Origin: Paracoccaceae bacterium
GTDB taxonomy: Bacteria > Pseudomonadota > Alphaproteobacteria > Rhodobacterales > Rhodobacteraceae
DNA: 64,000 nucleotides
Reading direction: 5' to 3'
Assembly: GCA_028285485.1 (NCBI GenBank)
Contig: JANQPC010000072.1
Coordinates: 1-64,000 of the forward strand
Position 1 is the first letter of the stretch; every line of letters begins with the position of its first letter. Of this stretch, positions 39,964 to 49,194 are shown piece after piece. The notes under the pieces are model-generated. The model was not told the origin of the DNA and did no database searches. It was given only the letters and a program-made list of their open reading frames with translations. The position numbers and the translations under genes are program-made.

Positions 39964-39979
39964 TCGGCACCGGCCCCCG

Positions 39980-41629
39980 ATGCTGAGGCAGCTCGACATT
40001 CGCGATCTTCTGATCATCGATCGGCTCGATCTGGCCTTTCGGCCCGGGCTGAACGTGCTGACGGGCGAAACCGGGGCGGGCAAATCGATCCTTCTCGATG
40101 CGCTGGGCTTCGTGCTTGGCTGGCGCGGGCGGGCGGAACTGGTGCGCGCAGGCGCCGATCAGGGCGAGGTCACGGCGGTGTTCGATCTGTCGCAGGATCA
40201 CCCTGCGCGGGAGGTGCTGGCCGAGGCGGGGCTGGTGGCGGAAGACGAGCTGATCCTCCGCCGCGTCAATTCCCGCGACGGGCGCAAGACGGCCTATGTG
40301 AACGACCGCCGCGCCTCTGGCGAGGTGCTGCGCGCGCTGTCGGATACGCTGGTGGAGCTCCATGGCCAGCACGATGATCGCGGCCTCCTGAACCCCCGCG
40401 GCCACCGCGCGCTGCTTGATGCCTTTGGCGGGCTTGCCCCCGAGGTACAGGCGGTGCGGGCTGCCTGGCGCGCCCAATCGGCGGCCCGGGCGGCGCTGGC
40501 CGAGGCCGAAAACCGGGTGGCCGCACTAAAGGCCGAAGAGGAGTTTCTCCGCCATGCGGTGGGCGAGCTTGATGCGCTCGCGCCCGAGCCCGGCGAAGAC
40601 GCCACGCTCGATGCCCGCCGCCGCCTGATGCAGGCCGCGGGCCGGATCCGCGAAGATGTGGCCCGCGCGCATGAGGCGCTGGGGCTCGATGGGGCGGAGG
40701 GCCGGATCACCGATGCCGTGCGTTGGCTTGAAGGCGTGGCCGACCGGGCCGAAGGTGCGCTTGACCCCGCGCTTGCCGCGCTCAGCCGCACGATGGCAGA
40801 GCTGGCCGAGGCGCAGGAGGGCGTGGCCCGCGCCGCCGAAGCGCTTGATCTCGATCCGCTGGAACTTGAGAGGGTAGAGGAACGGCTCTTCGCCATCCGC
40901 GCCGCTGCGCGCAAGCACAGCGTGCTGCCCGATGATCTGGGCGGCTTTGCCGAAGAGCTGCGCGCGCGCCTCGCCGATCTTGACGAAAGCGCAAGCGATA
41001 TCAATCGCCTGGCAGACGACGTGAAAGCCTCTGAAGAGGCGTATGAAGCGGCCGCCGATGCGCTGGGCGCCGCCCGCCACGCCGCCGCCGAACGGCTCGA
41101 TGCGGCGATGGTGGAAGAACTTGCGCCCCTGAAGCTTGATCGCGCCGTCTTCGCCACCGAGATCGCCGCGGGCCCGCCGGGCCCCGAAGGGGTGGAGGCT
41201 GTCGCCTTTACCGTGGCCACCAACCCCGGCGCGCCTGCGGGCCCGATCAACAAGATCGCCTCGGGCGGCGAGCTATCGCGCTTTCTGCTGGCCCTGAAGG
41301 TCTGCCTCACCTCCGGCGCCTCGGGGCTCACGCTGATTTTCGATGAGATCGATCGCGGGGTGGGCGGGGCCACGGCGGATGCGGTGGGCCGCCGGCTCGC
41401 GGCTTTGGCCGAGGGTGCGCAGGTGCTTGTTGTCACCCATTCCCCGCAGGTTGCCGCGCTGGGCGCCCATCACTGGCGGGTGGAGAAGCAGGTGGCCGCG
41501 GAAGAAACGACCAGCCGGGTCACCGCGCTTGATCCCCCCGCGCGGGTGGATGAAATCGCCCGCATGCTCGCAGGCGATACAGTCACCGATGAGGCGCGCG
41601 CCGCGGCGCGGGCGCTCCTGGGCCAGTAA
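39980..41629 (+). CDS. recN: DNA repair protein RecN
   Basis: A 549-residue SMC-like ATPase for double-strand break repair. Walker A GETGAGKS is at 29-36. Two coiled-coil stretches (about 155-215 and 270-370) flank the hinge region, and the C-terminal half has the signature SGGELSRFLLAL, Walker B LIFDEIDRGVGG and VTHSPQVAALG. It is the last gene of the cluster. No LexA box is visible directly upstream, in contrast to uvrD. Confidence 0.96.
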   Translation: MLRQLDIRDLLIIDRLDLAFRPGLNVLTGETGAGKSILLDALGFVLGWRGRAELVRAGADQGEVTAVFDLSQDHPAREVLAEAGLVAEDELILRRVNSRDGRKTAYVNDRRASGEVLRALSDTLVELHGQHDDRGLLNPRGHRALLDAFGGLAPEVQAVRAAWRAQSAARAALAEAENRVAALKAEEEFLRHAVGELDALAPEPGEDATLDARRRLMQAAGRIREDVARAHEALGLDGAEGRITDAVRWLEGVADRAEGALDPALAALSRTMAELAEAQEGVARAAEALDLDPLELERVEERLFAIRAAARKHSVLPDDLGGFAEELRARLADLDESASDINRLADDVKASEEAYEAAADALGAARHAAAERLDAAMVEELAPLKLDRAVFATEIAAGPPGPEGVEAVAFTVATNPGAPAGPINKIASGGELSRFLLALKVCLTSGASGLTLIFDEIDRGVGGATADAVGRRLAALAEGAQVLVVTHSPQVAALGAHHWRVEKQVAAEETTSRVTALDPPARVDEIARMLAGDTVTDEARAAARALLGQ

Positions 41630-41763
41630 AGCGATTGGGGAAACCCTGAACCATCGCGTATCACGCAACACGTTGAGATCTTTGATGTCAGGCAGCGTCA
41701 CGCGAGTCAGATCCTTCGTATAACGCTCTAAGCGCGGCGCAAAGGAAGCCGAGCGCGCCCCGC

Positions 41764-42990
41764 TTACTCCCCATCCTTCCGCCGGCTGCGCCCCAGAAGC
41801 CGCCCGATCAGAAACGAGGTGCGCGGCGCGTATACATAGCGTGTGCGCGCCTCGGTGGGCCGGCTTCGCATCCGCACCAGCCCGAATGCCACAAGCGCCA
41901 CATGCGCCGCCGCGATGAAAAGAAACATCGCCGCCGAACCGCCAACCTCGATCAGAACCGATACAAGGTAGGGCGCCCCGATCGCCCCCAGCGCATAGAG
42001 AAAGAGAAGGGCTGCCGAAAGTTCCACCCGCTCATCGTCGCCCGCAAAATCATGGGCATGGGCGGTAGAAACCGAATAGATCGGGAAGGTCGTCACCCCA
42101 AAGGCGACCGCGGCCAGCATCACCGCACCAGCGCCGCTTCCGGCCACCGCGATGCTTGCTCCGCTTGCCGCCACGCCCGCCACCGAAAGCCAGATCAGCA
42201 CCCAGCGCCGGTCATAACGGTCCGCAAGCCACCCGGCGGGATACTGGCTCAACGCACCGCCAAGGATGAAGGCGGCGAGAAAGAGCGCAAGCTGCCCGGC
42301 GCTGAGCCCCACCTCCACCCCGTAAACCGGGCCCACCATCCGGAACGCTGCCGTTGTGACGCCCGAAACCACCACCCCCGCCGCCGCTAGGGGCGAACGG
42401 CGCCAGGCCAGTGCCGGTTTCAGCCGCGGGGCTTCGGGCGTGACGGGCTGCGCCGCCGTTGTGAGCGTAAGCGGAAAGAGCGCCGCGCAGCAGATGATCG
42501 ATAAAAGGGCGTAAGAGACGTAGCTCGCAGGCTCCAACACCCCGATCAGAAGCTGCGCGCCAAGCGCGCCCACGATATCCACCACCCGGTAGGTGCCCAT
42601 CGCGCGGCCCCGCGTGGCGTTTGAAACCTTCGCCTGCAGCCAGCTCTCGATCACTGTGTAGCAGCCCGCGATGCAAAAGCCCGAAAGCACCCGCATAACC
42701 GCCCAGGCATAGGGATCGGTCACCAGAACATGGGCAAGGATGCCGATCGTGCCCGCCCCGGTGAATGCCGCGAAGGCCCGGCTGTGGCCCACCTGGCCCA
42801 TCACCCGGGGCGCCCACCAGCAGCCGATGAAGAAACCCAAAAAATGCGCCGAGCCCAGAAGCCCCACCTCGGCGCGCGAAAACCCCACGGCAAGGCCCGA
42901 AACGGCATCGAGCGGGGCAACACCGCCGGATCCGAGCTGCAGCAGCACGACCGAAAGAAAAAGTGCAGCGAAGGACATCAGAAGGCGCAT
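41764..42990 (-). CDS. MFS transporter
   Basis: A 408-residue major facilitator protein with about twelve hydrophobic helices. The N-terminal half holds the motif-A-like loop GCWWAPRVMGQVGH, with the conserved charged pattern weakened; the second half has GWLADRYDRRWVL at the equivalent loop. It resembles the YcaD-type branch by general pattern only. The substrate is unknown. ATG 42990 (MRLLMSFAALFL) is chosen; the frame is open far upstream, but only as antisense to the next gene. It is divergent from the Ala/Pro-rich protein. Confidence 0.85.
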   Translation of the reverse strand: MRLLMSFAALFLSVVLLQLGSGGVAPLDAVSGLAVGFSRAEVGLLGSAHFLGFFIGCWWAPRVMGQVGHSRAFAAFTGAGTIGILAHVLVTDPYAWAVMRVLSGFCIAGCYTVIESWLQAKVSNATRGRAMGTYRVVDIVGALGAQLLIGVLEPASYVSYALLSIICCAALFPLTLTTAAQPVTPEAPRLKPALAWRRSPLAAAGVVVSGVTTAAFRMVGPVYGVEVGLSAGQLALFLAAFILGGALSQYPAGWLADRYDRRWVLIWLSVAGVAASGASIAVAGSGAGAVMLAAVAFGVTTFPIYSVSTAHAHDFAGDDERVELSAALLFLYALGAIGAPYLVSVLIEVGGSAAMFLFIAAAHVALVAFGLVRMRSRPTEARTRYVYAPRTSFLIGRLLGRSRRKDGE

Positions 42991-43251
42991 CGCCCCGCCT
43001 TCGTGGCCCCGGCGGCGCCGCGCCGCTCCGGCCCGGGCGACACACGCGTGTCGTTTTCTGGCCCGGGTGGCGGGATGGTCCGCCGGGTCTGGCAAAATTG
43101 TCTTCAAACATGCTACAAATCCGGGGGGAAAACGGCGCCCTCTGTGCATTACGGCTAACGGCGCCTTAAAGCTGGTCTCAGTGAGCGGGCCGATGCGGGG
43201 GCATCGCCCGGGGGGCGGCACGGCGTATTGAGTTTTCGCGGAGTAGGCGCG

Positions 43252-44706
43252 ATGAGACATGACAGACCGTCCGCGGGCGCCCCCGGCCAGGGCCGCGGAT
43301 CTGCCAACCGGGCCGTTTACGGGGAAGAGTGGGAAGCACGGCTGGCACAGGCCCGCGCGGAGCGCGCACGCATCCAGGCGCTGAAACGCGCCGCGATGCT
43401 GCAAACCGAGCCTGCCGAAGAGCCAGCCTTCAGCTTCCTGCCGGATGCCATGCCTGACCTGATCGACGAAAACGATTTGCCCGGTGCGGAGAAAACGGCA
43501 CCGGAGCGGTCCGAGGCGCCAAAACCTGCACCCGTGGTCACGCTTCATCCCGGCTTGCGCGTGGCGCCGGAGCCGGCGGGCGAGCCCGAGCCGCGGCCCG
43601 CATTTGATCTCGACCCCGACTTTGCGCGCGGATCCGTGGCGGACGAGATGCCCGATCTGGCCTTCGTTCCGCCCGCCGCCGGCCTTGCCGCGCCGGAGCC
43701 GCTTGCCACTGCGCCCGTTGTCACTGCGCCAGTTGCCACCGCGCCGGTAGAGACTGCCGCTGCAGAGGAAGCTCCGATGGAGGCCCCGCAAGCGCCCATG
43801 CCGCATCCGGTGCTGGACCCGGCGCTGGATGCCCCGCGCCGCGCCGCGCCTGCGGGGCCCGAAGCGCTTGATGTGCCTGTCTACATGCCTGCGCGGCTGC
43901 ATCTGAGCGAAGTGCGCAGGCGCCGCCGCGGGCTCTGGGCTGCGCGCGGGGTGGCCGGGCTCGCCGTTCTGCTGATCGTGGCCGCCTATGCCGCGCCGTC
44001 CGATGCGCCGGGCCGTCTGGCGAGCTTTGTCTCTTCCGTGACAAACCGTGTTCTGGCGCCCGAACCTGCAGCACCCGCTGCGCCGCCCGTTGCCGCGGCG
44101 GCCGTCGTGGTGCCGGAACCGCTGGCCCTGGCCGCGCCCGCGGCGCCGCGCACAGCCCCGCCTGCCGCACTTGCCGCGCCTGCGGGCTTCGCGCCCCTCG
44201 CGCTGCCCGGGCCCGAACGCGGCGACACGCTTCTTGTGACTGCCGCGCCCGTGGCGCCCGAGGCGCTGCGCGCAGAGCTTGCCTTCGCGCCGCCTGCGGC
44301 GCTGCCGCCCGAACCCGCCCCGCAAGCTCAGCCTGTGCCCGTGGCCGCCCGTGCGCCTGCGCCGCCGGCCCCGGCTGAAGCCGCCGCGATCCTGCGCGGC
44401 ATCGCCACCTCGGTGGCTGCCGAGCGGCTGACGGTGTTCCTCCAAGTGCCCTTCGGTGCGCCCGAAGCGGCGGCCACATCGCTCTTCTTGCAGCTAAATG
44501 GCGCGGGCCTCGCCGTTGAACGCCCGTTCCGGATGGAGTTCGCGCTCGATCAGCATCAGGTGCGCTACTACCACGCCGAGGATGCCACGCTGGCCACCGG
44601 CCTCGCCCAGGCCATCGGCGGCACCGCGCGCGCCTTCACCGATGTGCGCCTTGCCCCGCCCGTGGGCACCGTGGAAGTCTGGATGGCCGGCGGCCCGCAA
44701 GGCTAA
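43252..44706 (+). CDS. Ala/Pro-rich single-pass membrane protein, uncharacterised
   Basis: A 484-residue protein. The N-terminal about 215 residues are mostly disordered, with charged coiled stretches (EEWEARLAQARAERARIQ) and Ala/Pro/Val repeats. A basic patch (SEVRRRRRGLWAARG) precedes one transmembrane helix near residues 232-250, then another Ala/Pro-rich linker. The C-terminal about 110 residues (ILRGIATSVAAERLTVFLQV to the end) look folded and probably periplasmic. GGAG eight bases before ATG 43252 supports the start. I do not recognise a family. Confidence 0.7.
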   Translation: MRHDRPSAGAPGQGRGSANRAVYGEEWEARLAQARAERARIQALKRAAMLQTEPAEEPAFSFLPDAMPDLIDENDLPGAEKTAPERSEAPKPAPVVTLHPGLRVAPEPAGEPEPRPAFDLDPDFARGSVADEMPDLAFVPPAAGLAAPEPLATAPVVTAPVATAPVETAAAEEAPMEAPQAPMPHPVLDPALDAPRRAAPAGPEALDVPVYMPARLHLSEVRRRRRGLWAARGVAGLAVLLIVAAYAAPSDAPGRLASFVSSVTNRVLAPEPAAPAAPPVAAAAVVVPEPLALAAPAAPRTAPPAALAAPAGFAPLALPGPERGDTLLVTAAPVAPEALRAELAFAPPAALPPEPAPQAQPVPVAARAPAPPAPAEAAAILRGIATSVAAERLTVFLQVPFGAPEAAATSLFLQLNGAGLAVERPFRMEFALDQHQVRYYHAEDATLATGLAQAIGGTARAFTDVRLAPPVGTVEVWMAGGPQG

Positions 44707-44715
44707 GGCGGCCCC

Positions 44716-45513
44716 CTAGGCCAGTTTCGCGGGCCCCGGATCAAGGCGCCAGGCGAAGGGCACCTGATCATGGGCGGCGAAGCGGCGGGTGACCAGCGGG
44801 TCATGGCCCGGGATCACGCGGTCGGGCGTGCCGCCCAGATCCAGAAGCCGGTCGAACCCCGTGAGCATGTCTTCAAGATCGGCCACGATGGGGAACGGCT
44901 TTCGTTCGAGAAAATTTTCGTAGTAATGCGCGGCGTCCGAGGCCAGGCAAAGCGGCCCCGAGGCGGTTTCCACCTCCACCACCTGCAGCCCGCGCGAATG
45001 GCCGCCAAGCCGATGCACGCGCACGCCCGGCGCCACCGCGCCCGCGCCCTCGTGAAACACCACGCGGCCCGCATAGAGGCGCAGCACCATCTCGGCCACA
45101 TGGGCGCCCGTGAACGGCATCCGCAGCACGTCGTGGCACATGCAGGGCCCTGTGGCGAAGGCCATCTCGGCGGCCTGCAGATGAAAGGTGGCATTCGGAA
45201 ACAGGCCCAGCCCGCCGGCGTGATCGTAATGGAGATGGGTCACGATCACGGTATCCACGCGCGCGGGATCCACCCCCATCGCGATGAGCGCGGCGCTGGG
45301 ATCGCGCAGGATCGGCCGGTCCCGCCGCTGCGCCTCCGCCGCATCATAGCCGGTATCAACAACGATGTGCCGCCCCGCGCGGCTCAGGAGCCAGATGAAG
45401 TAATCCATGCCATGGGCGGCGGCGGGGTGATCATCGAAGATGAAGCTGTCGCCCCGCACCCGCGCGTTGCGCTCGGCATATTTCAGCGCCCAGACCTGCC
45501 AGTGATCGGCCAT
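44716..45513 (-). CDS. N-acyl-homoserine-lactonase-like metallo-hydrolase
   Basis: A 265-residue metallo-beta-lactamase fold protein. The zinc motif is H93-L-H95-Y-D97-H98, followed by GGHSRGLQVV (third His), SDAAHYYENF (bridging Asp) and IPGHDP at the end. Sequence order and HYDHAGG resemble the AHL lactonase (AttM/AiiA-like) branch, whose members open homoserine lactone rings and quench quorum sensing. Related enzymes act on other lactones, so the substrate is not certain. It stands convergent to the Ala/Pro-rich protein gene. Confidence 0.8.
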   Translation of the reverse strand: MADHWQVWALKYAERNARVRGDSFIFDDHPAAAHGMDYFIWLLSRAGRHIVVDTGYDAAEAQRRDRPILRDPSAALIAMGVDPARVDTVIVTHLHYDHAGGLGLFPNATFHLQAAEMAFATGPCMCHDVLRMPFTGAHVAEMVLRLYAGRVVFHEGAGAVAPGVRVHRLGGHSRGLQVVEVETASGPLCLASDAAHYYENFLERKPFPIVADLEDMLTGFDRLLDLGGTPDRVIPGHDPLVTRRFAAHDQVPFAWRLDPGPAKLA

Positions 45514-45620
45514 CGCGATCCTCCCGTCTTCCGGCGAGCATCCGGGGCAGGGCCCTTGCGGTCAACGCCAAAGCGCGCGATGCCCATGAGAAGGCCTGGG
45601 GGAAGCCGGGGAGGGCGGCG

Positions 45621-46646
45621 ATGGCGCTCAAGGTGGCCGTGATCGGCCTTGGATATTTCAGCGGGTTTCATCTGGCCGCCTGGACCGCGGATGCGCGCGT
45701 GGCGCTTGTTGGCGCAACCGATCTTGATCCCGCGCGCCGGGATGCCGCGGCCCGCGCGCACGGGCTGCGCGTGTTCGGGGATGCCGCCGCGCTTTTGGCC
45801 GAGGCGCCCGATATCGTGGATATCGTGGCGCCACCGCCCGCCCATCGCGCGCTTGTGGAGGCGGTTTGCGCGCCGGGCCGCGTGGTGATCTGCCAAAAGC
45901 CCTTCTGCACCTCGCTTGAGGAAGCCCGCGCGGTCACGGCCGCCGCGGAGGCCGCGGGCACCGTACTGATCATCCACGAAAACTTCCGCTTCCAGCCCTG
46001 GCATCGCACTCTGAAGGCGGCGCTTGAGGGCGATGCGATCGGCCCCGTCTACCAGGCGCGTTTCGCGCTTCGGCCCGGGGATGGGCAGGGGCCCGAGGCC
46101 TATAGCGCCCGCCAGCCCGCCTTCCGCACCATGCCTCGGCTTCTCATCCACGAAACCGGGGTGCATTTCATCGATCTCTTCCGCTGGCTTTTTGGTGAGA
46201 TCGTGGGGGTCTATGCCGATCTCCGCCGCCTCAACCCCGCGATTGCGGGCGAGGATGCGGGGCTGCTTCTTTTCGATCACGCGGGCGGGGTGCGCAGCGT
46301 GTTTGACGGCAATCGCCTCGCCGATCATGCCACGGACAATCCGCGCCGCACCATGGGTGAGATGTGGATCGAAGGGGAAGGGGGCACGTTGCGCCTCGAT
46401 GGTGCGGGCCGGCTATGGCGGCGCGGGTTTGGGGAAATCGCGGAAGCGCACGTGCCGCTGGTGGCGGAGATCGACGAAAGCGTTTTTGGCGGTGGCTGCG
46501 TGGCGGCGCTGATCGGCCATGTGATCGCGGCGCGGCTCGGGGCAGGGCCCTATGAGAATGAAGCGCGCAATTATCTGCCGGTGATCCGTGCGGTGGAGGC
46601 CGCCTATGCTTCGGCAGAAACGGGCCGCAAGATCAGGCTGGGTTAG
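45621..46646 (+). CDS. Gfo/Idh/MocA family oxidoreductase
   Basis: A 341-residue NAD(P)-dependent oxidoreductase. The N-terminal Rossmann motif is VIGLGYFSGFHL (residues 7-18), followed by DIVDIVAPPPAHRALVEA and the CQKPFCTSLEEA block with the EKP-like lysine. The C-terminal domain carries LIHETGVHFIDLFRWLFGE, holding the catalytic His. Such enzymes act on sugars or cyclitols; the substrate is unknown. GAGGG precedes the ATG. Confidence 0.86.
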   Translation: MALKVAVIGLGYFSGFHLAAWTADARVALVGATDLDPARRDAAARAHGLRVFGDAAALLAEAPDIVDIVAPPPAHRALVEAVCAPGRVVICQKPFCTSLEEARAVTAAAEAAGTVLIIHENFRFQPWHRTLKAALEGDAIGPVYQARFALRPGDGQGPEAYSARQPAFRTMPRLLIHETGVHFIDLFRWLFGEIVGVYADLRRLNPAIAGEDAGLLLFDHAGGVRSVFDGNRLADHATDNPRRTMGEMWIEGEGGTLRLDGAGRLWRRGFGEIAEAHVPLVAEIDESVFGGGCVAALIGHVIAARLGAGPYENEARNYLPVIRAVEAAYASAETGRKIRLG

Positions 46647-46653
46647 GGGCCGC

Positions 46654-47223
46654 TCAGCCGCCCCAGATGCGGACGGGCCCGCAATCCATGTGCACGAAGT
46701 TCGAACGCGAGTATTTGCCCACGCCACCCGCATTGCAGGCTGCGGCGGCGCGCGCCATCTGGCTAACCGAACGGTTCTGCATCCTCAGATCCGCCGCCTG
46801 GCCCTTCATATGCAGCGAGTTCCGCGCCACCGAACGGGAGCGCGAGCGCAGCATGGCGTTCGTCTCCGGCGAGCGGTAGCCCGAGAGCATCATGTAAGGC
46901 TCATCGGTTTCCATCAGGGAGCGTGAGGCGGCCCAGATATCAAGCGCTCGTGTATCGATGTTAACGGTTTTGGCGTTGCGCCAGTCGCGCATAAAGTGGT
47001 TTATCTCGGCCATCGCTTCGGGGATGTAATCGCCCTCGATCCAGTAGATCGTATCGATGCTTTCGCCGGTGCGGCCCGAATACATTGCGATGCGGCGGAT
47101 ATCGCCGGCACCGCGCAGAAGGCCGAATGCATTCGTGTAGGTGGGGGCGGCGGCTAGGGCGGTAGCGGCAAAAGCCCGCATAACGCCACGCCGTGTCAGG
47201 CTCGTCGGTGCGTTCTCGCTCAT
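46654..47223 (-). CDS. Tat-exported DUF882 protein (peptidase M15-like)
   Basis: A 189-residue protein. The N-terminus has a twin-arginine signal (TSLTRRGVMRAFAATA). The mature part is DUF882, related to the M15 murein endopeptidases: GYRSPETNAML, the metal motif HMKGQAADLR (His-x6-Asp) and FVHMDCGPVRIWGG with the last His. It probably cleaves peptidoglycan cross-links in the periplasm. It is divergent from a gene for an L,D-transpeptidase, so both act on wall peptides. Confidence 0.85.
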   Translation of the reverse strand: MSENAPTSLTRRGVMRAFAATALAAAPTYTNAFGLLRGAGDIRRIAMYSGRTGESIDTIYWIEGDYIPEAMAEINHFMRDWRNAKTVNIDTRALDIWAASRSLMETDEPYMMLSGYRSPETNAMLRSRSRSVARNSLHMKGQAADLRMQNRSVSQMARAAAACNAGGVGKYSRSNFVHMDCGPVRIWGG

Positions 47224-47550
47224 ATGTCTTCAGCGCGTCCCGTCGCTTCGGTTCACCGCGTTTGGCACGCGGCTCTGGTTGCTGCCTCATCCCCAGGCGC
47301 GTGGTTGGTATTCCACAGGGGCCTTCATTATCCAAGAACTTTGGTTAACAAATCGCACCAATGCCACGATCTGAGCGGAAATTTGCTTAGTCTATGGTCA
47401 ATTGCTGGGGATAACTCCTCCGCGGCGATCCGTTGCATTCAAGCGACAGTGACTCCCCGATCGAAACAAACTGTGCTGTAATTGGTTTGGGGGAACGGGT
47501 TTCGGGCCTTACACCGAGCCCGGGGGCTGCTCGCGATCAGAGGAGTTATG
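47224..47550. other. Divergent control region between DUF882 and L,D-transpeptidase genes
   Basis: This 327-base gap has no gene I trust. It holds GCTGGGGATAACTC at 47404-47417, shared exactly with the region upstream of lpxC. It contains TGGGGATAA, one change from a DnaA box. AGGAG at 47541 is the ribosome-binding site of the transpeptidase. Both promoters should be here, but I cannot place them. Confidence 0.5.
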
Positions 47551-49164
47551 ATGGTAACGGTTACACTGAGGGCCCCGCTGCTGGCCCTGCTGCTGCTTGC
47601 GCTGTCGGTCATGGCCGCGCCGGTAACCGCTTTCGCGCAGAGTATCGCGTTCAAACAATCCGTGGCAGAAGCCGCCGCGGGCGACAGGGATATTGCCGCC
47701 TTCTACAAGGCCACCGGCTATGCCCCGATCTGGACGGGGAAATCCAATCGGGACAAACAGCGCCGCACGCAGTTTCTGCGCGCCATCGATGCTGCGGGCG
47801 ATCACGGCCTGCCGTCAGAGCGCTATCAGCCCGATGTCATCAAGACAAACCTGCGCCGGGTGCGCAACGATGCCGAGCTTGGCGCGCTTGAGGTGGAGAT
47901 GAGCCGCCTCTTCCTGCTTTACGCGCGCGATGTTCAAACGGGCATCATCGAGCCCCGCCGCGCCGACCCCGATATCGTGCGCAAGAAGCCCCTGCGCAGC
48001 CGCACGAGCATTCTGGACAGTTTCGCCCGCTCCACCCCCTCGGCCTTCATCAAGGCGCTGCCGCCGCGTTCGGCGGAATACAACCGCCTGATGAAAGAGA
48101 AGCTGCGCTTCGAAAAGGTGGTGGGCCGTGGCGGCTGGGGCCCGCAGGTGCCCGAGGTGAAGATCGAGCTTGGGCAGACCAGCGATGCCGTTGTTGCCCT
48201 GCGCAACCGCCTGATCCGCATGGGTTATCTCAAGCGCACGCCGAGCACGACCTATGATGCCAAGATGCAGCAGGGTGTGCTGCGCTTCCAGCAGGATCAC
48301 GGCCTGCGCCCCGATGGGGTGGTGGGCCGCGGCACGATCGATGCGCTCAACGTCTCGGCCGCCACGCGGCTCAGCCAGATCGTTGTGGCGATGGAGCGTG
48401 AGCGCTGGATCAACATGCCCGGCGGGCTTGGCGATCGCCATGTCTGGGTGAACCTCACCGACTACCGCACCAAGCTGATCGATAACGGCAAGGTCACGTT
48501 CGAGACGAAATCTGTGATCGGCGAAAACCGCCTGCGCGAAAAGCGCACGCCGGAGTTTTCCGACAAGATGGAGTATATGGAGATCAACCCCGACTGGACG
48601 GTGCCGCGTTCCATCATCGGGCGCGATTACCTGCCCAAGCTGAAGGAAAATCCGCTTGCTGCGCAGTATCTCCAGCTGATCGATCTTCAGGGCCGTGTGG
48701 TGCCGCGCGAACAGATCGACTTCTCGCAATATACCGAGGAGACCTTCCCCTACACCGTGCGCCAGCCCCCGGGCCGGGCCAACGCGCTGGGGACGGTGAA
48801 GTTCATGTTCCCCAACCCGCATGCGATCTACCTGCATGATACGCCCGACCGGCATCTCTTCAGCCGCCAGTTCCGGGCCTATTCATCGGGCTGTGTGCGG
48901 CTGCATGATCCCCATGACTTTGCCTATGTGCTGCTGGCGCGTCAGGTGGCCGATCCCGAGCCCTATTTTCAGCGCATCCTGAATTCGGGTGAGCAAACGA
49001 TCGTGCCGCTCGACAAGCCGGTGCCGGTGCATATCGTCTATCGCACCGCCTTCACACAGGCGAAGGGCAGCATCCAGTTCCGCCACGATATCTACGGGCG
49101 GGATGCGCGGATCTTCGAGGCGATGCAGAATGCCGGGGTTTCGCTCCGCTCCGTTCGCGGCTAA
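47551..49164 (+). CDS. L,D-transpeptidase, YcbB-like
   Basis: A 537-residue exported protein. A signal peptide (about residues 1-28, ending TAFAQ) leads to the YcbB-type scaffold domain, a peptidoglycan-binding domain (VVALRNRLIRMGYL to PDGVVGRGTIDALN), and the YkuD catalytic domain with NPHAIYLHDTPD and S-S-G-C448-V-R. Cys448 is the nucleophile that forms 3-3 cross-links. AGGAG sets the start; ATG 47551 has better spacing than 47548. The long insert in the catalytic domain (DLQGRVVPREQIDFSQY) is the YcbB capping loop region. Confidence 0.92.
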   Translation: MVTVTLRAPLLALLLLALSVMAAPVTAFAQSIAFKQSVAEAAAGDRDIAAFYKATGYAPIWTGKSNRDKQRRTQFLRAIDAAGDHGLPSERYQPDVIKTNLRRVRNDAELGALEVEMSRLFLLYARDVQTGIIEPRRADPDIVRKKPLRSRTSILDSFARSTPSAFIKALPPRSAEYNRLMKEKLRFEKVVGRGGWGPQVPEVKIELGQTSDAVVALRNRLIRMGYLKRTPSTTYDAKMQQGVLRFQQDHGLRPDGVVGRGTIDALNVSAATRLSQIVVAMERERWINMPGGLGDRHVWVNLTDYRTKLIDNGKVTFETKSVIGENRLREKRTPEFSDKMEYMEINPDWTVPRSIIGRDYLPKLKENPLAAQYLQLIDLQGRVVPREQIDFSQYTEETFPYTVRQPPGRANALGTVKFMFPNPHAIYLHDTPDRHLFSRQFRAYSSGCVRLHDPHDFAYVLLARQVADPEPYFQRILNSGEQTIVPLDKPVPVHIVYRTAFTQAKGSIQFRHDIYGRDARIFEAMQNAGVSLRSVRG

Positions 49165-49166
49165 AT

Positions 49167-49192
49167 CTCGGCCCCTCACGCGAGGGGCCGAG
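49167..49192 (+). promoter_or_regulatory. Hairpin covering the lpxD ribosome-binding site
   Basis: A perfect ten-pair stem CTCGGCCCCT / AGGGGCCGAG has a six-base loop CACGCG. The right arm (49183-49192) contains the only good Shine-Dalgarno, GAGG, for the lpxD ATG at 49195. The hairpin starts right after the transpeptidase stop. It may act as a terminator of the upstream gene or as a translational control; there is no T-run. Confidence 0.6.
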
Positions 49193-49194
49193 CC

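Noticed and set aside
41764-44445. An apparent 890-residue minus-strand protein made of a repeat-rich head and an MFS tail
   Set aside because: The head is only the reverse of the Ala/Pro-rich plus-strand gene. The MFS part begins at 42990 with a proper start.
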